Shown piece by piece: positions 47,101 through 56,957 of a stretch of DNA of 64,000 nt. Every line of letters starts with the position of its first letter. The stretch's first letter is position 1. The notes beneath the pieces are model-generated. The model was not told the origin of the DNA, ran no database searches, and saw only the letters and a list, made by a program, of their open reading frames with translations. A program made the translations under genes and the position numbers. This DNA comes from Allodiplogaster sudhausi (taxonomy: Eukaryota > Nematoda > Chromadorea > Rhabditida > Diplogasteridae): the NCBI GenBank assembly GCA_945643635.1, contig CALZFC010000060.1, forward strand, positions 1,346,501 through 1,410,500. The letters run 5' to 3'.

Positions 47101-48296
47101 TCTTATCACTTATAACAAAACATAATAGACTTCAAATTTTATTGAAAGGGGTTCATCTTGTAGCAAATTTCACGCTCTTTCTTATGATGTATGTCTTGAA
47201 ATGCGTAAATGTTTGTAAAGTAGTTTTTTAAGCGTTCTAATAGTACAGAACGAAATTTTCCATAGAAATATACATATTTCAATAAAAGTGTGTACGTAGC
47301 ATTTGAAGATCTCTGTGAGAGCTCTTAGATGATATGCTAACGATTTTGTAATATTAACATTGAGCGTAGTTATGGATTGATGAATGCGCTTGCACGGTGC
47401 CTCGGCGGCCAAAAATGTGCCATTTTGACCGACTCGCGCGCATTGCTCGCGTCATAGAAAAAATTGGTACGCTCAGATTTTTCTTGAATGGTGATTATTT
47501 GATAGCAAATTTCACGCTCTTTCTTTCTATCTAGGTTCCAGAGTGTAGAAATGAGCAGAAAGTGGCGTGTCGACCCTTCAAATAATTTAACGCCAATTTT
47601 CTCGGATAAAATAAAATTTTCGTAAAACATGTTCCTAGATGAAATTTGAAGAGCTTTCGAAATGCTATTGAATGATATGTACATCGTTTCTCAAAACAGA
47701 TTTTGAACCGATTTATGGCTCAATGAATTTTCAGGGTTACGGTAGTGTATCCCGAAGGGAAAAAATCGGATGATGATGAAATTAGTCTCATTAAAAAGAG
47801 CACGTCGAGTTGTATAAGCAAAATGTTTTCCGTTAATGAATTCGAAAACAATTTTCCCGGGGCAGGCTGCGCTCGAAGCTTACGGACATGCTCTCTTAAA
47901 TTGAATATATCTTCATGTGCCAGGTTGGCCGATTCGCCACAAGCTACTCATACTACTATGTGTGTACGAGCGACTATTGTAACGCGGATGAGGAAGCGGC
48001 ACGCGCTTCTCTCTGCGCGACAAACGTGTCTGACGCGTCCCCCCAGTGCGAGCGAGACAAACCCGCCACCCGACCAGAACTCGACAACAAGTGGAATGTC
48101 AGTCTCATCTTCTAACGGCCAATTAAAGATTGAAATGAGACGTGAACTAAAAAAACTAGTTATTTCGACAAAAATTATGCGAATGTAATAAATGTTTCAG
48201 GCAATTTGTTCAGCATCGCCTGGTGAAGAATATGGACTTCTTTCTCCCTTCACAGTCTTATATCTCTATATGTTAATCGCAAAATTCTGCGCTTGA
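44139..48296 (+). CDS. Three-finger gene F: GPI-anchored, intact around a 1.7-kb intronic fold-back
   Basis: Ten exons: 44139-44248, 44574-44663, 44823-44900, 45008-45104, 45485-45600, 45752-45833, 45896-46000, 46076-46156, 47924-48097, 48201-48296; 342 aa and every phase closes. Signal peptide MFHRHFLLELLLVFATEVF. Module 1: CVSCNYF, ETCCGDIC, YNGCY, CFCNKSLCN. Module 2: SGCRYC, KCSDG, ENMCY, HCRCKN, DFCAN, IKCD. Module 3: CQGTHCY, GCLMAL, VCTSDYCNADEEA, SLCATN, PQCE. The last exon reads CSASPGEEYG plus a hydrophobic GPI signal. FB5 occupies most of intron 8 without touching exon or splice sequence. FB4 lies in the upstream region. TTTCAG directly precedes the ATG. Whether the long palindromic intron lowers expression is unknown. 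Confidence 0.88.
46175..47899. mobile_element. Fold-back element FB5 in intron 8 of gene F
   Basis: 1.72-kb palindrome, TTAA at 46175-46178 and 47896-47899, tips GAGAGC. Gene E has the empty site TTCTGATTAATTGAAAAT at the same place. The arms are nearly identical to those of FB1, and the arm frame of 104 codons is the same at 46401-46715 (plus) and 47370-47684 (minus). The hinge (about 46975-47110) is in the opposite orientation to that of FB1, as expected if the element inserted the other way round. Confidence 0.92.
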
Positions 48297-48976
48297 CAGT
48301 GAAACATAACAGAGAACATGCTCATTTCGATCACGGCGATGCCGTCCACACTTCATCATTTCGTCTCCTGCTTATGTTTGAGTAAATTTGCTACACTAGC
48401 CTGTGTTCAAAATGGAACTTCAATGATGTTCTTCCTTTTTTATTTTTTATTGTTGTTACTCTTTATTTTGGAATAGATGCATTTTCATTATCTTACTGAA
48501 CATCTTTTCTAGTGAAGGTAAGAATCTCAGCTAGAAATTCACAAACTCCTAACACGAAATCACTGTGTTGTATGCAAGGAGTTGCGACGAATGTTAAGTT
48601 TAAAGTATGGTGGAACACAGCAATATGAATAGGGTATTTCTAAACTACGTATTTCAGATGCAAATTGCCCTTTTAACTTCTGGTTGTGAACAATCACGCT
48701 CTGCTGATTCAATTGTAAACAAAAAACTGAATATCATTCATCGGGATCGTATCGGGAGCAAGTTTTGATATTTACATTCATAAATGATCTGTATTTCTTC
48801 GTTTAATCAGCCGGTAAGTATACTTACATACATATGTTAGAAACTAAGATTCCGCAATGTCTATATATTTATTCGTATATTCATGCGTTTCTCGCGCTTA
48901 ATCCCCCCCCCCGCCAAAAGCATTCAAAAGAATATTAAATCGGATTTGAAAATCATCTGCGGCTTCTACCTAATGG
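48297..48976. other. Downstream flank of gene F
   Basis: 48297-48530 matches the 3' flanks of B and D (TTATCTTACTGAACATCTTT, AAGGTAAGAATCTCAGCT). A C-run is present at about 48904-48912. No gene. Confidence 0.6.
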
Positions 48977-51249
48977 TTGAGAGAGCCTCTCTGTAAGGAT
49001 CAAGCTGCGCTCAATGGGCGCCTTCCCGGGGGAAAGTGTTGGATTTTGGCAACCAAAATTTTATGAGGAGTACCCACTTGCATTGTAAAAGAAATAATGG
49101 GGTCAAATTTGTTATAAAAATTTTTTTCTTCCCAGTGCATGCAATAGTATGGCAAAAATTTGAGTGTTCATAACTTCCTTAAAACTTAATATTTTTCAGT
49201 TTTCTTTTTTTTGTTTTATTTGTCATTGGAAAGCACACAAAAAAGATGTATGATATGTGTTTTTGAAAATTTCAGTTTTGACCAGTTTTAGGCATTTTTC
49301 TATTTCAGAAATTGGTTTTTTGGATATTTCAACTGTTTTACGGCCCGCGCCGGGGCCAATTAATAGTTGATAAGAAAGAGGAGAAAAAACTACACAAGAT
49401 ATGTTCTTACGAAGAGAATCGAACGATGTACATTTTGCGAAATTTTGACTTGAACCTGGTGCACTCGCGTTTTTGCTCGTTGGGATGAAACTGTATAATT
49501 ATTTTCAAAGCTTTGTTTTTGGGATAATATCGATGTCGATATATTCGCCATTAAATTCTCTACCGGAAAAGGTATCTATCACCGAAATACGTATTACCTT
49601 GGGACTCAGAGAATGCAATTATATGTTTTTCGAAAAAAAAATTCAATGATAACTAATGAAACCCTCATTTTTAGTCCACAGAGGTAGCCAGCCGGAGCAG
49701 TTCTCCATATCATAAGATAGAGCGAAGAATTCTGTATAACATATTCCCTTTTCGTGGAATTTTAAGGATATACATTTAATTTTTTCTATCAATATAGAAG
49801 TCTTTCCACGTCATGCAAACGACTAATGATATCGCAAGCGCATTCAGCGATCCATAACTTTGCTCAATCTCAATATCAGAAAATCATAGGTATATCATCT
49901 AAGAGCCCTCAGAGAGATCTTCAAATGCTACATACATACTTTTATTGAAATATTTATAATTCTATGGAAAATTTCGTTCTGTACTTTTAGAAGACTTAAA
50001 AAATTATTTTACAAACGTTTCCGCATTTCAATACATACATCATAAGAAAAAGCGTGAAATTTTCTACAAGGTGAACGAACCCCTTTCAATAAACTTTCAA
50101 GTCTATATTGTTCTGTTATAAGTCATAAGAATAGGGCATCAGCTTACCTTAGCACAATTCTTCAATGTAAAAAATTATTGGAATATTCTAATTCGAATAA
50201 CCTAAACAATGAAATTCTCGGGCTAAAGTATAGCAACGATACTTTACCTATTCTTATGACTTATAACAGAACAATATAGACTTGAAAGTTTATTGAAAGG
50301 GGTTCACCTTGTAGAAAATTTCACGCTTTTTCTTATGATGTATGTATTGAAATGCGGAAACGTTTGTAAAATAATTTTTTAAGTCTTCTAAAAGTACAGA
50401 ACGAAATTTTCCATAGAAATATAAATATTTCAATAAAAGTATGTATGTAGCATTTGAAGATCTCTCTGAGGGCTCTTAGATGATATACCTATGATTTTCT
50501 GATATTGAGATTGAGCAAAGTTATGGATCGCTGAATGCGCTTTCGATATCGTGGGTCGTTTGCATGACGTGGAAAGACTTCTATATTGATAGAAAAAATT
50601 AAATGTATATCCTTCAAATTCCACGAAAAGGGAATATGTTATACAGAATTCTTCGCTCTATCTGATGATATGGAGAACTGCTCCGGCTGGCTACCTCTGT
50701 GGACTAAAAATGAGGGTTTCATTAGTTATCATTGAATTTTTTTTTTTCGAAAAACATATAATTGCATTCTCTGAGTCCCAAGGTAATACGTATTTCGGTG
50801 ATAGATACCTTTTCTGGTGGAGAATTTAATGGCGATATATCGACATCGATATTATCCCAAAAACAAAGCTTTGAAAATAATTATACAGCGCGGGCCGTAA
50901 AATAGTTGAAATGTCCAAAAAACCAATTTCTGAAATAGAAAAATGTCTAAAACTGGTCAAAACTGAAATTTTCAAAAAACACATCATACATCTTTTTTGT
51001 GTGCTATCCAATGACAAATAAAACAAAAAAAGAAAACTGAAAAATATTAAGTTTTAAGGAAGTTATGAACACTCAAAGTTTTGCCATACTATTGCATGCA
51101 CTGGGAAGAAAAAAATGTTTATAACAAATTTGACCCCATTATTTCTTTTACAATGCAAGTGGGTACTCCTCATAAAATTTTGGTTGCCAAAATCCAACAC
51201 TTTCCCCCGGGGCAGGGCCACCTTGGCCCTTACGGAGAGGCTCTCTTAA
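48977..51249. mobile_element. Fold-back element FB6, composite arms
   Basis: 2.27-kb palindrome. Left flank TTGA, right flank TTAA; tips GAGAGCC(T/G)CTC. The outer arms (about 48981-49830 and 50545-51245) are unlike FB1, but the inner arms (49835-50545) match FB1 and FB5 (CATTCAGCGATCCATAACTT, AGAGATCTTCAAATGCTACA) and lead to the same type of hinge near 50150-50230 (TTGGAATATTCTAATTCGAA). The left arm has about 80 nt (49393-49470) that the right arm lacks. Confidence 0.88.
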
Positions 51250-51638
51250 TCTCTTCCTCCCTTTCACCTACTGCCTTTCGCTTTCAGTCATTGAGGCCAC
51301 TGCTCTTATTAAGGTACATATTAAACAATCTGTGGTATAGTCAAGGACTTGAAAATCTTTTCAGAGTTGAAACTATAATCGAGTCTTCCTAACTTCTTAT
51401 TCTAAAAACCAACAGAGTAAAGGGCAAAAGTTTCAATAGATTTTTGTATTACCACATAAGTCAAATTACAAAAAGTAGCTTCGAGGCTCGCATCTACTCA
51501 TTTCATGGCAAACTCGCGTCTTGTGAACAAGACTGCGTCAGATTTGTTGCTATAATGCCACGAGCTAAAATTGTTGGTTGTTCAGTAAAAGGGCTGTGAT
51601 CGTTGAAGGCGAACTTACTTTTTTGAAAATATATAATC
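51250..51638. other. Orphan R2 block without a gene
   Basis: 51475-51620 is a further R2 copy (GAACAAGACTGCGTCAGATT, AAAGGGCTGTGATCGTTGAA), but no three-finger exon follows; the possible LTR starts right after it. It marks the edge of a seventh, lost gene unit. Confidence 0.6.
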
Positions 51639-52200
51639 TGTTGTGGAGTTATGTGTATACAAGTAGAATACGTGACTTTAGGATAAAAGGGGAATTAGGA
51701 ATAATTACACCTGCATCATCCTTCCCAGAGTACATTCCATTGTCCGCAAGGACTACATCTTCCATCCCTATATAAACCCCCTTCTACCAGTGAATAAACG
51801 TGTTCCTGTGTTCTACGTGTTCTTCTCTGGTGTTCCGCATCGCAACTACTTCATCTCAAGACTCTCGGATCTCTGCGGCTGGTCGTCGTTCCCTCTGTCC
51901 CCCTCCTTTCAGGTTCCGGCGGTGTTCGGAAGAGGAGTAAAAATAAGGAAGAAGGATTAGGAAAGGAGTACGACCAGCGAGAGAGTTAGGCGAGAGAGAT
52001 AAAAGAGTCCAGGAGGACTCGTGAGAGATACAGCAAGAGGTTGCTGGCGAGAGCGTCTCTCCGTTCGATATCTGGCTCTTGTGTGAGAGGCCAGTTTGGT
52101 GAGAGCGAGAAAACCTTGTAATCTATCCTTTTCTGGCGAGGACGAAAGATTACAACTTAATCGTCGCTAAAAGATCATTTAAATATGGAAAGGCTATTCG
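51639..52200 (+). mobile_element. Possible LTR-retroelement end (solo LTR plus leader)
   Basis: Begins TGTTGTGGAGTTATG where R2 similarity stops. It has CTATATAAACCCC near 51768 and GTGAATAAACGTG near 51791, the TATA box and polyadenylation signal spacing common in BEL/Pao or Gypsy LTRs, then a purine-rich leader (51940-52130). No second LTR, gag or pol is found in the window, so this is tentative. Confidence 0.35.
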
Positions 52201-53503
52201 GTCTGTCTTTTCTCCTGCCAGCATCGTTTGGTTAGGAGAGAGATCCTATGACATTTTGCTGGAAAATATTTAATGTGCAAGCTAGCGTGTCATGATTAGA
52301 ACATAATTGTAGTGTGTCCGTCATCGCAGTAGAAGTGCTCTTCAACAGCTTTTTTCATACTACATTATCGCATTTGTCACTAATTATAGCAGTTAGGCTT
52401 TAGAGAAGGAAGTGAAAATTTCTTTACAATAAACAACGAAGCGACGTACATATTTCGCTAAAAGCTCAGGCTTTCTTGTAGAAAGGTTCATGATGGTAAG
52501 TTGGTAACTACAAGAATATAACAAAAAACCGAAATGACCAAAACTCAATCTTCAATTCGCGACTTTTTCGCAAACCTACTCCAATGCTCCAAGCGGCGCC
52601 GCCGCTTATAATTACATAAAATAAATACTTGCAATGTATATCCCCTTGAATAGTTAACGAAAAATCGTTGATTCGCTAATGTCAACAGTTGCATTAATCA
52701 AACAACATGTCTATTTTGCTTAACCCTTGCGCTTTAGTTGTTAATCCAATATAGAAGTAATACCAACTTTAAACAAAGTGTATCTTGCAAAAAATTAACC
52801 AGAATAGTTAAAATAATACAAATAAACAAAAACAAAAACGTCGTATCATTGAAAATATTTTCGAAAGTCAACGAGAAGGACACCCACAAATTTCGCTAGT
52901 TGCCAAGACCTGAAGTTCACGCTATTCTCTGGACATTTCTGTGGATTGTTTATACCGTACTTTTTAGCTATCTGTCATGTACTTCGTGGTAGTAGATTTT
53001 CCCTTGTGATCTCTATTTAATATACGGCTCTGAAGCCTATGTTTTCGACCATTAAAGTTAAACTTTTGTGCTCTCTTTCGCTCAAGCATCAAAGCCTCAG
53101 TTGCCGAGCAAAATAATTGGACTCTTTCTTGGCAAAAAATGATTTCATCACTTTGAAATTTTACCATAGTTATTTCCCTACTTGTAACCCTGAACCTATG
53201 TGACAAGTTGGATAGCCTCTCCTCTCACTGGGACCGGCACAGAAAATAATGTCCTATTAGACATGGCATGCCTATTCTTTCTTACAAGACTGCAATGTCT
53301 AAAAAAAAAAAGAAACATACGAACTCGATGTTTTCGATCACTCATGCAGGGAAAGCCAGCATTTTTATGAGAATGCCTTCCATAGCTCCTGGAACTTAAG
53401 TTGTTTTTCTGGAGAAACTTTCTCAAATAACGCTTTATTTCGTATATACATACATGTTTCGGAATCGTATATGTATTTATATCACCGCCATTCTATCCTG
53501 GTC
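52201..53503. other. Gene-free or unassigned stretch
   Basis: AT-rich. Two modest minus-strand open frames (52964-53206 and 53196-53426) are basic and lack recognisable motifs. I see nothing that can be called. Confidence 0.5.
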
Positions 53504-56500
53504 TTACAAAATGCTGACGGAAAGAGTGACATTGATCGTGAAGCCTTGGGCTGCCCAAGCGCGCATGCCAACTTGATTCGACTTCGTGGTCATTGTCTGC
53601 TCGCCGTCATCGTTGCAGCAGAATCTGGTAAATATAATATTAAAGTTTTCTTTAAATAGAGGAATACATATATACTTTAACGATAATGCTAACGAGTATG
53701 CATCCATTCGCACAATTTAATGTAAAAAACAAAACTATGGGACGTTCGCCGTACATCTCATCATTGTTTTATGTTTTTATGTTTTATTTTAATAGCTTAG
53801 TGGCTATGCTTTTAGTGGAAACGAAAAACCACCATGTTGGCCAGTGAATTTGATTCCATTCGTTGCATGCAATTTTACAAAATTTGCTTATTCTTCCAAT
53901 GAGAAATTGGTATACATATCATAACCAACTCTTTCTGCTGCAAAGACTAATAGTTATTGAAGCGCAATCTCGAAAGGATTCGAACATGAATCTATTTCTT
54001 TAGCCGATCTCGCCATTTGCCTATCGGTGCCTGCATCGCAGAGAGAAAATTACTACTTATTCTTAACAAATTTATAGAGCATTTTTCTTGAAATATTCTT
54101 TGTCAATGTTGACAAATAAGGACATTATCACAGATGATTGTATAAAGTAAGATTGCAGCTAAAAGCGACCGTGATAACGACGGGCCCAATCTTCTGGAAC
54201 TCTTCGTAGGACGCATCCATGCCGGCGTCTATGCCGGCGTCTAGCGTCGCATTGTCGATGAACTTGGTCTGCCACGAAATGACAAGCGGTTCCTGGGCAG
54301 AAATATTTTCATTTATTTAACTATGTACTTCAATATATCCCTTGTTTTGGTGACCCTTTAGCAACCAAAGAATTTTTTTTTAAATATAATAGAGATTTTT
54401 TGTGATAGAGGAATAAATTTTTTATTATAAAAAAGAAAACCAAAAATATATATTCTACAATCACCGTTTTTGGGACGAGCTTCTGGCTCACGGGCGACTC
54501 GCACTTGTCACCCTTGAAGAAGTCCGGGCAGCTGCAACGTCGGCAGTTGCGGGAGTTCGGAAAGCCACCGTTCTCGCAATTGGGAGGAGAGGCGCACGCT
54601 TCTGGAAGATCGAAGAAATCAAAGAAATTTTTTGATCCCAACTTCATATGGTTACAGAGACAGAACTCAATGACTATTCAGAATCTGAAATCGATAACTA
54701 TTCAAAATCAGCAGGTAACTTTAAAAAAGATCCTATAATACCCGCTACGTTGAAGTAAGAATATGTGTACTATATGTATGTATGTATGAAAGGAAAAAAA
54801 CGGATTTAAATTATTTATATTTTAATGAGAGAATAGAAATGCCGACGCAACCTGCACACGAGTACATCGCATTGAGCTCCTTGAGATCGGAGAAGCCGAC
54901 GACGTGTCGCTGGCCCATCGTGTTCAGAAATTGGGCGTCTTTAGCCACGAGGACAGGCTTGCCGTTCGTGGAGAAGTCATCTCAATTTTAAATATATAAT
55001 TAATTAATTAATTAATTTTTTTACTCTCGATTTTCAACTTCTTGGTTCCTTAAACAATCAACATTTATTGAAAAATTACTTTTCTAAAGTTTTTTTTTCA
55101 ATTCAGAAGGTAAAAAACATCTCACATGCTCCGTAGTGCATCGTGCTGCCATAATCATAAGCGACGCCGAAGTTGTTGTTGTCTGCTGCGGGCATCTGAC
55201 AATTAAGAAAGAAAGTTACATTCCAGTAGAATATCCGCAAAAAATAAAAAGGCAAGACACCAATTTTAAAGGAGCGCGATCACCGAAAAATATTGCATGC
55301 AGGTTCGAATTGCCGAGTCTGCCCTGTGTTTCCTCACTCTCATTCTCGCGTGCTATTTCGCAGATCGCACAAACCCGCTGCGTGAAAATAGCACGCTCGA
55401 ATGAGAGCGCGAAGGGCCGCGGCAATTTGAAAAATCATATCATTTTTCAGTGATCGCCCTCATTTAAGAACCTGTAAGTAGTCTTTCTTTTTACAATAAT
55501 GTATTCATATCTACAGTAATTTTTATCAATTTTCAAATAACCTTTTTAAATTGGGAAGCCATGCTCTTAGCGAGGGCGGACATGTCGAGTGTCACGTAGT
55601 TGTCGCGGTCGGAGCGGCTCTACAATAATTATTATTGTTTTTTTCATTCCATTAATTGCAATTGTCTAGAACAATGAATATTAATTAAGAAGGAGCATTA
55701 TTATGCATACAGTAAAAAATGAGATCGTCATAGACATTCCTTATTTTCTCTATTAGTACCCCTGTATACTACTTTTAATGACATTATCAATGGGGGGTAC
55801 TATTAGAGGGGACGGGGGATTCTAATAAAGGGAGGGGGCACTAATAAAGGAATTGCCGTAACCTGTTCGTGTTCTGAGCCGAGTGCATGGAAGAGTTCGT
55901 GTGCAGCCGTTGTCACATTCAAAGCGGGAATTAATCGTTGTCTTGGACGATGTTTATAAATTAAAAGGGATGTAGAATAATGCAAGTTGTCTAGCTGCTT
56001 GGTGAAGTGAAAGCAAGTTAATGAAGTACGACTTTTAATGAGCCCCAATTTCAATTTTTTATTCGCGCTTTTTTTTGCCTGACACAAGGGCGAGAAAGCA
56101 TGTGATTTAGGGAGACGTGACTATAATGGTCAGGAGAATTGAAATAGGCTACGTTTGAGTTTGGCGCTCCGTTAAAGTTTGAAAGCCAAGATGCCCAACC
56201 GAAGTGCAGCCATTTCCGAGCGAAAGATGTTGCATCTTCAGCCACTTCAGCTGGCCAACGCTCGAATAGCAACCGGCTCCCGCAAAGATCCGATTCTTGA
56301 AGAAGAATAAAAATCTTAAGGGTGGTATGTACTTCTTATTGTTAGTATACAACGCTTCTCTAGCCGAAATATATATATATATATATATATATATTGTATG
56401 TATATACATGTATATTCTTTTCAGCTTATCATATTTTGAATAAACTTACACCAGCCGATTTTGACGGATCCTTTGCAAAATCGATGCAGCTCTTGCTAGA

Positions 56501-56912
56501 GAGGATGGTCATTTCCTTCTCGACATTTGCGGTCGCGTTTGAAGCTGTAAAATTGAAGAGATGAGAAATAGAAAAATAAATAAATAATAGTACAAAAATT
56601 AATAAGTATGTTAAACAATCAGTAACAATGTCTACTTCAAGTTTGTTAACTGTATGAAAATAATAAGCGCTAGGGTTCTTACGGAATTCGCTATCAAAGA
56701 AGTACGGAATAGGTGTCGATTTATTCCATAGGGTGGCAGTATTGTCGAACATATCGATATAAGCCTCGAGCTTCTTCATAATTTCCTTAAAAACATGTTT
56801 AAACTTTAAAGTTAATATCCAGTTATTCAATAAATTAATAAATAATCGAGGTTCCAGGATGGAAGGGATTCTTTAACTGTCGGGGACCAAAGAAATGCTA
56901 ATTGCATGAATA

Positions 56913-56957
<45 letters not shown>

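Noticed and set aside
53196..53426. Two basic minus-strand frames at 52964-53426
   Set aside because: No start context, splice signal or motif supports coding.
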